Origin: Chrysophaeum taylorii
Lineage: Eukaryota; Sar; Pelagophyceae; Pelagomonadales; Pelagomonadaceae
NCBI GenBank assembly: GCA_029834535.1
Contig: JAQMWT010000667.1
Coordinates: 276,451 to 340,450, forward strand
Direction: 5' to 3'
Length of the DNA stretch: 64,000 nucleotides
The position numbers and the translations under genes were made by a program. The notes under the pieces were generated by a model, which made no database searches, was not told where the DNA came from, and saw only the letters and a program-made list of their open reading frames with translations. Positions 1 through 11,523 of this stretch are shown here, piece by piece (position 1 is the first letter of the stretch; each line of letters begins with the position of its first letter).

Positions 1-3000
1 TGGGACTTTGCCCCAAGGGCAAGTCGACTCATGCGAACCGTCTCCCCGCCTGGGAGGGTTCTCGTCACATACCGCTGGTTCATAAGATCGTAGAGTGCCT
101 CATAAATGGTGTCGCATTCTACGAGGATCAATGTCTGACCCCTTGCCATGGCGTTTTTCACACGGTTCACACTTTCTGTGGTCTCAAACTCAGACGTATC
201 ACTTCCGACAACGTTTTGAACGTGCATCGATCCGAACAAAACTTCTGTCTGTTCCGCCCGTGCGTCCACCAAGCCAGAAGAACGCAAAATCGACAAGGCT
301 GTGGAATCACGTGAAAGTAGCATTACGTGTCTGGCGCCGTTAATATCGTTTAAAGACGCTCGAACAAGCTCGAGCGCGCTCGGTGGAGTCGACGGCATAC
401 ATCCCATGTGGGTGGTGGACTTGGCATCTCCGGATCCGTAAACATGAGCAAAAAATAAAGCGCGGATTTCCTCGAATACAGCCGAGTTCCCACCAAAGCT
501 CCTGCCAACGGCGTGATCCAGAACACGGGGATCAAGTTGCGAAGTGCCTCGAGCTGCGCGCGCGAGGAGGTGAACAAGGCCATAAAAGTCACGCATCCCA
601 TAAAAGTAACGCCCACCAAGCTGGAGATGGTAGAGTTGGTGATAAGCTGCCGCTACGCGCGGCAGCCACTGAGCCTTCATCGTCGAGCTGCTCGTGCGTC
701 GCAGCAGTGGCGGCGGAGGTGGGGGCTGTGGCTGCTCGGGAGATGGCGCTTTGCCGGTCGTGAAGCCAACGTCTGTTGCTGACCCTGAGATCGAGACGAT
801 GGCATTTCCCGTGGCCGCAATGTCTGACTCTGTCGGGTCCGGGCGCCTCAACACTACAGCACGATTCATCTTGGCAGCGTCGAGGCTCCAGTTCGAGATG
901 CCAACAATCGCCACTGGCGGCTTGGTCAAAATACCATGAAGGCACTTCAGCGGTTTATGTGGCGAAAACTCCGCAAGACCCACTTCGTCAAGCAAGAGAA
1001 CCTGCGGGAATGATGAGCAATTCGTCGAGCTGTTGTGTCTATCTGCGCTGGACGTGCACTGTGCGCGTCTTTGGCGAACGTGCTTGATAGCTGCACGCAG
1101 ATTTGTATTGCTGCCTACGAAACAAGGTGTTGCTCACAGTTGTGGCAGTCAGTACGGGGCTCGTGCAAACACATACACGAGAGCATAAAGAGAGCGAGCG
1201 TTTGAGGGAATGGGTTAACTTGGATGAGGGGTAAGTCGCAAGACACCGTGACTCGTACATGATACCGTCAGATGAGCTCAGCGGGCTGCACTGATACGAG
1301 AATATTGTGACGCTAGGTAGCCCGCGCCAAAACGGGCGAGCGCTGTTTTTCCCGTTTAAGTTCGAGGAGATGATTGACAACGTAAGCGATTTCGATGTGC
1401 CAGGTCGACCAACGATGAACACTGGTACTCTAGTGAGCAAACAGACGGTTACTGCGTACAAATTCTCTGCGAGTGCAAAATTCAAACCGATACCATCTCC
1501 AAGGTCGAATCGCCTGCATAATCGGCGCTTGGCAGTGTCGATCAGAGTCTCAATCACCCCGTCCCGCGCGAGCCTACCAAAGCCGACTTCGGAGCCCACT
1601 AGGCTTGATGTGCTATCGCGGCCTCGTGCGATCCGAATAGCCCCTCGTATCGTTGCGAGCAGGGAAAAGCGCGCGCTTTCTGTTGGCAAACGAAAAAAGT
1701 ACACCTATTGATCGATGAATCTGATGAGACGGCCTACACCTTATTGTTGACCCTGGATTGCATACATGCACCACTCCAAGCATCGCCGTGTCGTAGAGGT
1801 CAAAGGCAGCGTCGAACGTTTTCCGCTGCTTTGTCGGAGGCTTTGTTTTGGCAAAACACACGGCGGCGAACCTATAATTGGTGGAGCTGATGAGATAGCC
1901 CACGACGACGTCCTCACTGGACTCTGGTCAGCTACCAAACCCCCAGGTCCAGAGCACGCCGGACATCTCGGAGCGAAACGGCGCTCTCATCTCCTTCGAC
2001 CTCCCGCACGAGGCTTTGCGCAGCAGTGATGCACGCAGCGAGGCTTCGCTTCTCAAGCCGGGAGATGGATGAAGAACTGTGTCTATCTTCGACCATTGCG
2101 CGGATGTACGATTCCTCTTGATGCAATGCCAACGAACCGAACGAGAAAACCTTGCGTCGAGATTTTGAACGCGGGGAAGCCACATGCACAGACACATAAG
2201 TCTCCCTTCAAGGAGATATGCAGCCGGCTACAATCAAGGCGCTCTGAAAACAGGCAGATCGGACAACGCGCGAACAAACAGAAAACCAAGAACTCCGTAA
2301 GGATACGAAGTCCAGTAATGACGGAGCTAGTGGGTTCACGCGATACACAAGATCAACTAAATCGCGCCGCGCATCTGAACGATACGCAAAGCCGGGCATC
2401 GTCTCAGCTTCATCAGCGAGCGGGGCTCGACGTCGCCTTACAGGGTTGATCGCGGCAATTACATGCACTCGAGGCGAGATTGGCTTCCCGTTGTTGATGC
2501 GGCGATTCGTCATCAGTTCGGCAATCAATCCCATGTGGTCGCAGCTGTTGGCTTCGTCCAAAAAGACGACAGCACTTACCAGCCCCTCTTCCCCGCCGCG
2601 CTCTTCATTACCCAAAGAAGAATAGGTCGTGTTCTGCGTCGTATCTAGGAAGGAGTGCGCCTCGGCGACGACTTGCAGAATATCCTCGGATTGCGTGCCA
2701 CCGTTGCAGTCGAGTACAGACAGGCGAAATCCGACCCATTTACACAGGACGTTGAGCAAGAATGTTTTCCCGACGCCAGCTTCGCCGACTAGAATGACGG
2801 GTAACCGAGCGCGAAGCCTGGTATAGATGTTGTGAATTTTCAACAAATTATCCGGGGTTAGGACATATCGTCGTAGCAATCGTCTTGCGTTAACTTGGTC
2901 TCGGTGGACCCCTGTCACAAGCGCCATAGCCGCGTGAGCGTCAATCTCAGTGCTCAGATCGAAGGGGGCGCCCACTTCGACGCTGTTCGCCTCGAGCGCT

Positions 3001-6000
3001 CGACGAAGAAAAGGATGAAGAGATAGCATCGTGCGTCGCGGCTCTAAGCCCAACACTGAGATTGCCGGTCTCGTTCCGTCGTCGCTTAAGCCGTTGTTCT
3101 CTTCTCGTGCCGGGCACTCTTCGTTAATGCATACGCACTGGTAGTTGCTGCGCTCCCATCGTTCGACTCGTTCGAGCCGAGACATTGCATCGTCGGGCGT
3201 CGATGATTCCGCCACGTCGCTTGAATCGTAGCGCTCGATTCTGACATTGGGTTCGGGGCGAGACGCTTCCGGAACCAACCACTCTCCATCGAGACGTGTA
3301 GTCGCAGACTGATAAAAAACACTCTCGCTTTCGTCCGAGCACGACGCTAAGACCCATCGCATACGTTCGAGGCTGTAAAAGCAATGCAAGCGATCATGCT
3401 TGTCAAAGGCGAGCGACACGTATCGTGGACGGCCGGCGATCGTCGCGTGAGGTGCATTTGGCTCAACTTGAGTCATGCACAGCACACCATCCGTGCTCGT
3501 GGCTTTGGAGGGGACGCCTCGAAATTCGAGACGACGAGTCCCGACCCATACTTGGATGAAACTCGCCGGAGACCACTCGAAAGAACTCGTCCACTGTGCA
3601 GAGCTGGTAGGATCCTCGCTCAATCGAGCCTGGTGGGAGCTACGCGAGATACCCGCGTCGGCATTTTTGTCAGCATCGGGCAATGACAGTCTCTTATCGA
3701 TTATCCAGCGAACTTTTTCGCATTTAACTTGCGCGAAAAGGTAATAGTCGCCCATCTGAAAAGCGCAGAGACCGTCAACGCAAAACGGCTGTCGCTTCCA
3801 CACGCCGTTTAGCGCGGCACAGGAGTGCCCCGTCAAGCGAACATCGAACGCAGACCACCGCGTCGGCCGTACAGGCGGAGTGACACCTCCGCCGATTGCA
3901 GTTGCCACCGTGGTTGCAACGTATTCCACCAGCGCCGTTCGGAGCGTCTTGGTGGCTTCTGGACTGTCGAACGACGTTCCCTCGTGATCCTCGACGACGA
4001 AAAGTGCCGCGGCTGGTGCCGACGTCATCGCGAGCACAATGAAGCTGCGCCAGAGCTGGTCGACGAATCCCCAGAGTTTGCGGTATGATGTCACGCATTG
4101 ATTCCCCCGAGAAGCCCACTCCAGCAGGTCGAACACAGTTCGACTGTCGTCAAAGTCAATCTCGTCAATCCCCCGGCCAAAAGGATGGTTCCGAGCAGCC
4201 GCGAGGACTGTGCAAACAAAGCGAAGTCGCGAAAAAGGCTCGTCGGCAACCTTGGGGAATCGACGTCTCTCAGCATCCGTGAGGCATACGTGCGACGCGT
4301 AAGAGTCACCAAAGCCTCGCTCGAGATCTTTCCTCGTCACGACCAAGCCGTCGACAGGATGAGCAGAGTCCCACTGGGGCAAAACCTTCAAAAAACTATC
4401 TCTGTCGCAGTGAGTCTCAATAGCAATTCGATATCCATTTCTCCACGACCACGCGAACTGGCCGTCTTCTAGCTCGCGCAAAAACAATAGGGAGAAGAGA
4501 ATAGAATCAGAGAGCTCGGAAAGGTTCGCAGCCAAGTCTAAATGCAAAACACAGTCCGTGCTTGCGTGTGGCACTCGGCGAAGTGCGTCGATAACGTCCG
4601 CAACCGAGAGCGGATCTTGAAACCACCCGAGTTTTTTTCGTTCGAGGTTCTTCTCCGCACTCATGCTGCAGATTGCAAATGACTTTCCCGCGCCAGCGTC
4701 GCGCGATGCGTACACGCGCACGTTGTCTTCGTCGTCCACTATTAATCGGGAAAACTTCGAAAGGCTCGCGATCGTTAGCACGGGAATATTTGCGCTTCGG
4801 ACGCAAGGTAGCGATCGAAGCGGCGACAACGACATAGTCGTGCGAGAAATGATAACTAGCGGCGGGCGATTCGTGGTAGCAGCACCGGGGGCGAGCTCGT
4901 CGAGCAACGACGCAAGAAGCCGCCAATCTACAGGGCTTAGAGACTCTGAAGCTGGCAACACGAGCGCGTACATCTCGAACTTCACGCAGCAGTCCAGAGC
5001 CCAGCGTAACAATAAGTGCTCGAGCGCTGAGCGGTAATGGCGCTGGAGACGCGGGTCGAGGACTAAAACGTTGTGCTTGGTCAAACGAGGAGTCGCCGAG
5101 TGACGAGCCAACCTAAACGCACGGCGTTAGTCTTATTGCCTCGCACGTTGTGATTTCAGCACATTTCAGAGAAATAATATTCAAACTCTGAACCAAACGC
5201 AGAAAGCAGCGTGAGATAGATGTCGTTGTCGTGGCTTGTCAGCCAATAAGCAGCACCCGAGTCGAACGGCGATGTAACCGTGGTCTGCGCCTGTTGATGG
5301 ACATCACCAAGCGCAGCGTCGAGCTCATTGCCGAGTAACGCGAGCCGCGAGAATTCGAGATCAGGTTGCCACGCCGCAGTCAGCCGGCGTGCGACGCCAT
5401 CCAGCGCTCCAAGTGCGAAAACCGTGCCTGGCAGGACCTCTGCGAGGCAGCCTACCACGTCTGACCTGTCTTCCACGCTGCGCGAGATACTATTGAGCTG
5501 CGCCGTTGTAAGGAAGTTCAGGCTCGGGTGCAATCTGCGCGCCGATCGCAGCGCGGTGCGCCACTTGGAAAGCCGCGTCCGCGTCGCATCGACCAGCCAA
5601 GCAAGCTTGTCTTCACCTCCGTCCTCAGTGGTGACAGGGACGACCAGGGTCTGCGCATCGGCGCAGCCTTCAGTCGCCAAATCTACTCGAAGCGCCGCGA
5701 GTTCTTGCACCCAGCGCATCTGCTTGACGAAACTTTCTACTGCCGCTTTGACGGCGGGGGCGCGAGTGGCGCCTGCCAAGGCAACGCTCGTCGCGAAATC
5801 GCGCAGCTCGACCAGATTCGCCGATTTGTGCACGATTGTCTTCTTTCGCGGCATTTCCCATTCCAGTCGAACGACGGCATCCGAAAGGTCGTCCCCGCAC
5901 CCCACCTTCCACCGCGCCCGCCAGTCTTCGCGAAAGAGGCCTAACAAACGATTTGGCGCTGTGCTGTCCTCGGATTCGTCCGACATGAGCTCTACCAATG

Positions 6001-9000
6001 GGAGTGCAACCTCCAAACATTCTTCAAAAGCCATGCAAAAATTAGACGGGGCCCCGCCAAGATCGCCGTAGAATTGTTGGAGCACCTCTTCAAAACTGGC
6101 GCGAGGAACCACGCCGCCGTCTCCGAGAACGGGACGGATGTACTGCCGCACAGATGAAAGGGAAGACAGGATTGCCTCGTCGACGCGACCGGACTCGAGC
6201 CAAAGCTCGGGCGGGCACTCGAGTTCGCTCTTTCCCAACGCGATTTCGACCGCGGACGCGAAGTCGGAGTCCTCGCGAGGCAGCGACGAAATAAACGCAC
6301 AAAAGTCTGGATTTCGCGCGATGAGATGAACGACGCGAGGGTTCAGATCCAGAAGTCGATCGTCGACCTTCTGAGCTGCCAGAGCGATGGGCGTTGTCCC
6401 TTTGGCGTCAATGTCTGCCAGAGTGAGTCCACTCCATCCGTCAGACAGTTGGTTTGCGAGCTCTTCGAGAGCCGCTCGGCTCGCGCTCTCCTTAGAGCTG
6501 TGTTCCTCGCGAGACGAGCGAACGAGAAGCGCGAGATCATCGATGAGTCTTAAGAGATCCGATAGGTGCTGGCGAACGCGATCGAGACGTCGAAAATTTG
6601 CAAGTTTCTTGCGTATTTTTGTCCGCCAAATCACGCCAGTCGCCCCCAATTCAAGCACTTTGAACGGTTCGCGCGTTCGAAACAAAAGCTCTAGTTGCGA
6701 ATCTGCGAAGTCAAAGGCGGCAAGGTCGTCGTCTACCTTGATGGTTCCCTTGTCCAAGTCAGCGAATAGGCTCGCCCACGACTCTGACGTCTTTTCGATG
6801 GCAGTGTCGACTTCGGCGTTCGTCATCGACGTTGGCCAGACTCGACGGAAGATCGAAGATTCGCAAAGGGTATCAAGCCACTCGATCGCCTCGAGCAAAC
6901 CGGATGGCAAGCCCTGACCTCGGTCCACAACATCGAGCGCTTGATTGACAGTCATATCGCCCGCATTCCATCTCGACGAAACATCGCCCACGTGACACGC
7001 AGCGTCCGATTTTTCGGCCAAGCACCCTAAGACTCGACGAAAGCGGCCTAACTCCGCCGACACGAAATTCGTGTCTTGGACGCGTCGAGCGAGATATGTC
7101 GCGTCCACGACGCTATTGAGTTGCTTCGCATTGAGGGCGTGACAAGCGTCGACGAGCAAGCGCGTGCAAGATCCGGTCGCAAGATCGCTGGAGGCTGCGG
7201 CGAATGCCTTTATCGCGCGTTCAGCGATCGGTCCGACGGTGCGTTCCCACGCGTCACTCTTCTTCTTCGCGTGATCTTCACGACTGGCCCACTGGACCAA
7301 CGCGATCCAGACGCGGGGATTACTCACCGAGAGAAAATCAAGAGCATTCTCGGGAGGCTTTCGCGAAGGAGCGATCGACGGAGCTTCCAACGTCGACGCC
7401 GCGAGCTCGTAAACAAGCTCGTGACGGGTAGTAGGTGGACATTGAGATACGAGCGTATGAAATGCCCTTCCAGGCGCGAGCGATGCCACCGCATGCCTGG
7501 CAGCATCGGCGATGGCAGCGTCGACGACGACGACGTCGCCGCAATCCCCGTCCGGCGCAGCACAAGTGGTGAGCCAGTGCAAAAAACGTTGCGGGTCTTC
7601 GTCGCAAAGCTCGTCGAGCGCGGCTCGCAGGATGAAGCCGAGCGCATCGAGACGCCGGCTACTTTCGGGGCGTTCAGCTGCTGCTGCTGCTGCCATGGGA
7701 ACGAAATAAGAGCAAAGAGCATCGAGCGACTGGTGTCCAGCTCGCTTGACAACAACAGCAACAATGTCGCGCGCACCACTGACTCGCAGCGCCAGGGCAC
7801 CGCACGCGTCCCGAAGCGGACCGGCCGCGTAGCGCGGTGATACCCAGACGCCGACGTCATCCTTTGTGCGACGATCTAGCATGGTGGCGATCAAGTCGAC
7901 GACGTCGAGAACGTCAACCTCGAGTGCGGGGTTTCGGAGTAGCGCCGCTATCGCAGAGTCATCGACGCAGCCACCGGGCAGAAAACCGGCGAGTCGTGCC
8001 AACGCGCGGACGTCTTCGGCCAGTACTGGGCAGTAGCTTACGGCACACCGATCCCGTAGTGCGGCGGCGACGCTTTCACAGTTTTTTGTAATCACAGCAC
8101 CAGCGATGGTGCACACGAAAGACAGATCCTTCAGACGCGGGCTGCATCGGATCATGGCGGCGAGATAGGACGCGTCGTCGAGGCGCTTTGATTCTTCTTC
8201 GAGAAGGCTTAGTAGCTCTCGTTTCCACGCGTCGCCGAGGACCTCGATAACTGCGTTGTGGAGGGCAGTCCGAGCCTCCTCCACCAAGCTGGCGGCCTGA
8301 GTCGCAGCAAAGTCCGATTCGCGGGCACTCTCGAGGAGATCTTCGATCGCGCGGTCGAAGGGGCCGCCGAAAGCATCGTATCGACGGGCCGCCCGGAGCC
8401 TCGCGGAGGGCGGCGCTAGTCGTACGATCCGCGATTCTGATTTTGTCTTGTTGCCGGCTTGCTGGCCGTATATCCGAGACACTCCGTCGAGAAAGGCGAT
8501 GCACCCGTCACTCAGGGATGTCGCGCCACTCGGCGCGACCACCGCCGCTTCGCTCCACGGGCCGTCGATCTGCTTTTGCCGCATCGGATGAACGACGGTG
8601 GTGACCATCCCGTCTTCCCTAACTTGCGCGGGCGACGGCGCTGCAGTCCACTCGGGGAGCTCGGGCGCCGGCGGAGGATCGAGACGCAACGCTCTGGCGA
8701 CCGCGACGGCGGCGGCGCGAGCATCGAGCGCGTTCTCGACGCGGTCGTCGAAATCGCCGGCATCTTCTTCGTTTATCGCGCAAATTCGATCGTTGCCAGT
8801 GTCAAAAACTAGCAGCGTGTGGGCTCTTCGGTGTCGCGTTCCCTCGTCTAGCCACGCGAGCCCCGCAGGTGCGTCGAAGCGAGCGACTTGGTGCCGTTTC
8901 GTGTTTCCGCGCGGCGGCGCGCAGTGGCCGTCGCTGTTCCCTCGGCGCTTGGGGTCCCCGGCGAGAGTCGTCACGACGCCGTCCGGAATGGTCGCGTGCC

Positions 9001-9436
9001 GCACGCTGTGGCCATCTACGAAGACAACGCCCTCGACGCGATTCTTTGGCACGCCTGCTGTCCTCTCTTTCAGGCGTCGTCGCGTACCAAAGCCGCGGCT
9101 GGCTACGAGGGCGCCGGGGGAGACGAGCGTGGCTTTTTCGACGTGTTCGACCACCTCTTTGCCACCTCTGGAGCCATCGTTCCAAACGCGCAACACGGTG
9201 TCGACAGGCTCGGGCGCGGAGAGGACACTCGAAGAAGAAGCGCCCCCGGCGAGGGTAGTTACCGACGCCGCCGCGGTCGAGAATTCGTTCGACGCCAGCG
9301 CCACGACGCGAAGCGCGGCGTTTCCCGTGTCGCTGACTACGAGACGATCGGGCGGGACAAGCGTCACCGACGACGGTTGCGCGAAGAGTGGTTGGGTCGC
9401 GGCGTCGTCTTGGTTCATCATCTTCTTCTTCTTCTT

Positions 9437-9469
<33 letters not shown>

Positions 9470-11242
9470 CGTCGAATCGGTCGAGCCGCGCTCGCCGAGG
9501 ACGCCGGCGAGCGTCGTGATCCTTCGCGAGTCGGCAGAGAGGAGCCGAAGCGCGTGACTATGCGTGTCGCAGATCACGATTTCCCCCGAGGGAAGCGCGC
9601 AAAGTCCACGGGGGGATCGCAGGATTGCGAGCCGCGGCCTTGGAGCGCGGATTCTGCGACGAACGGCGTCGAGAGGCGAGACGCGGCCGTTCCTTTCGAA
9701 CGGGCGATCGCAGTCCAAGAATAAGAGTTGTCGCTTGTCGTCGCACTGCACCGTAAGACCTCGACGGACTCCCGGAAGATCCCGTAGTTCGCGTTCGACA
9801 ACGGTCGCCGGCTGCCACTTGCTCGAGCCTTGCGGCAAAATCTCGACGCGATCGCCCGGATCGCACGCGAGCGGCGACGCGTCGAGCGCTTCGACCTCTC
9901 TCGCGCGGCCCTCGATCGTAAAGCCGTCGACGGCTTGGCGCGCGACGCGTCGAGATCGACCGTCAACCAGCACGCCAACGACCTCGCCGGTCGCAGCGTC
10001 GAGCTGGTAGAGCGAGTTTTCATCGCTTGCCACGAGCCACCGGCGCTGTTGGCGCGCGACTTGGACCACCGCGCAAAAGTTCAACGCTCGATCCTCCTTT
10101 TCTCCCGCGATACGGCCCCTCGCCAGCGTCGACAACGTCGCTCCTCCTCCTCCTCCGGCATCGAGCATCGCCGACAGGTCTGGCCCAAAGGTGCGCTGCA
10201 AATCGGCGGCCGCGCGGCGTAGGTCTTTGCCTCGGCGCCTGAGGCGACCCTCTCGAGCTCGGAGCGGCGCCGCGCGACTCGCCAACGCCTCGAGCTCGCG
10301 TAGCACAGCCAGGCACGCGTCCGGGACGCCATCGTCGTCCAGCCGGCGATCCCCCGAGAGCAACAACTCTCTTGCGACGAGTCCGGCCGTCCGTCTCTCG
10401 GCGGTCGCTGCGGCCGCCGCCCGCTCGCACCGCCAGAGCGCCGCGTCGCACGCCGCGAGCGCGCGACGCCATCTCTCTTCGCGTTTCGCGAGAGACGCGG
10501 AGCGAGCGAACGACGGAACTTTTGGGGGTTTGTCCTCGGGTGCGGCGGCGAACTCCTGCCTCGGTTCTCGAGAGAGCTGTATCAGGCGTGGGGGCGGGCC
10601 GAGTCTTGCGAGATCGTCGTCGCCGCAAAACGACGCGAGCCTCGCGAACGCGTATCCGTCGGGTCCGCGCGGCGCGGCCCAGAGAGCGGCAAGCGCCGCG
10701 CGCGCGGCCGTGGCCACGGCTCGCCGCGCGCTCGCGGACATCGCGATTCGGCGACCAGCCGGCGGGGCCGCCGCCTCGATGAGGCGCCGCCATTCGCGCG
10801 CCGACGCCACGCTCGCGAACACGGCAGCGAACGCCCACGCGGCGAGCGGCGACGCGTCCGACTCGGCGAGCGCGAGGACGGCCTCGTCGGCGCGGCGCCC
10901 GCGAGCGAGCTGCGCGTGAGCTGCGAGCAACGTCGCGCTCGCTCGCTCGTCGGTCAGCCACGGCCCTCCGAACGCGTCGATAACGCCGCAGCATCGCTCG
11001 TAGTCGTCGCTGTCGGCGACCACCGTCGTCGTTTCCGCAACATCGACGACCTTTGAGCACCCGTCGTCGTCGTTGAATACGACGCGCCGAACGCGGCCGC
11101 GCGCGTCGGGCAGGACCGCACATCGGGTGCCGCGGTCCACCTCCACCTGATTGCCGCCGTCGTCGTCGTCGACGTATTCGACGGAGACCACGCGCGCGGC
11201 GTCGAGGCACACGATGAGCAGGTCATCCTGCGACCACCCCAT
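1..11242 (-). CDS. RNF213-like giant AAA+ E3 ubiquitin ligase, C-terminus outside window
   Basis: Proposed exons on the minus strand are 11242-5163, 5112-2307, 2150-1936, 1871-1772, 1704-1266 and 1114-1, and all phases agree. They encode about 3,584 residues. Seen: a likely SH3/Tudor-like segment near residues 460-515; NHL-type propeller repeats at about 535-825, interrupted by a Ser/Lys run; a long helical region; a first P-loop (AGAGKSF, ~2168); a full AAA unit with Walker A GEAGVGKT (~2803) and Walker B VVFLDEAN (~2876); then VSLRDVRRALDL, YFFRLPTE, a second Walker A VGRPGTSKS (~3168), Walker B VLLLDEVGLAEF and VGISNWSLDAAKMNR. The order and spacing match the RNF213 core, a cytosolic ligase that ubiquitinates lipid or pathogen surfaces and whose two central AAA units bind ATP. 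The RING and E3 shell would lie left of position 1. The start is the first in-frame ATG (11240-11242). The frame is open a further ~50 codons upstream without ATG, so a 5' exon is possible. Confidence 0.85.
1115..1265 (-). other. Intron 5 of the RNF213-like gene (151 bp)
   Basis: The donor GTATCA follows CSPLSSSD and the acceptor is TTCGTAG. The new frame stays open through Walker B VLLLDEVGLAEF to the window edge. Other acceptors nearby are possible, because the linker between Walker A and B is poorly conserved. Confidence 0.6.
1705..1771 (-). other. Intron 4 of the RNF213-like gene (67 bp)
   Basis: The donor is GTGCAT and the acceptor AATAG. Splicing gives AMLGVVYFFRLPTE, matching the conserved helix before the second AAA unit of RNF213 proteins. 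Confidence 0.65.
1872..1935 (-). other. Intron 3 of the RNF213-like gene (64 bp)
   Basis: The donor is GTAGCT and the acceptor ATTATAG. Splicing rebuilds a split Trp codon (ALDLGVWF) and removes an in-frame TAG. Confidence 0.7.
2151..2306 (-). other. Intron 2 of the RNF213-like gene (156 bp)
   Basis: The donor GTATCC directly follows LLDF and the acceptor is CGCAAG. The join gives LLDFVFSFGSL followed by HQEESYIRAMV, the expected order after the first full AAA unit of RNF213 proteins. Confidence 0.7.
5113..5162 (-). other. Intron 1 of the RNF213-like gene (50 bp)
   Basis: The donor is GTGCTG and the acceptor TTTAG. A GACTAAC branch-point-like motif sits about 20 nt before the acceptor. Removing it joins the 2,000-residue upstream frame to the downstream frame at a split Met codon and avoids the TGA at 5156-5158. 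Confidence 0.75.
9421..9471. repeat. GAC and TTC trinucleotide run inside the RNF213-like coding region
   Basis: Adjacent TTC and GAC runs on the plus strand encode a Ser run followed by Lys residues on the minus strand, within the NHL propeller region. The run keeps frame, so it is probably a surface loop prone to length change. Confidence 0.8.
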
Positions 11243-11523
11243 CAGCAGGACTTGTTCTTGCTGCTGCTGCTGCTTCGAGGGCGCGAATCGCGGTTCAACA
11301 ACGCGGGTCGCCGGAGCCGATTGATGACACGCTCTCGGCACCTTCCGCCGGGCTTTTCGGACGGGGTTTAGGGACAAGAAAAAAAAATCCTGTCATGGTT
11401 GTTGTTGTTGTTGCTGTTGTTGTTGAATCTGCTGCGTCACTCCGAAGGTTTTCATTAATAATAATACGAAAACGCAGCGCGGTTATTTTTCGACGTCGAA
11501 GATCGACCGTTCCTAACAACAAT

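Noticed and set aside
10020-11210. 396-codon Arg-rich minus-strand frame and several long plus-strand frames over the RNF213-like gene
   Set aside because: They overlap a frame with conserved domains, have Arg/Ala-rich composition from GC-rich DNA read out of frame, and show no motifs.
11243-11377. N-terminal extension of the RNF213-like protein starting at TTG (11377)
   Set aside because: A TTG start is not expected in a nuclear gene; the first in-frame ATG is at 11242. A spliced 5' exon remains possible.
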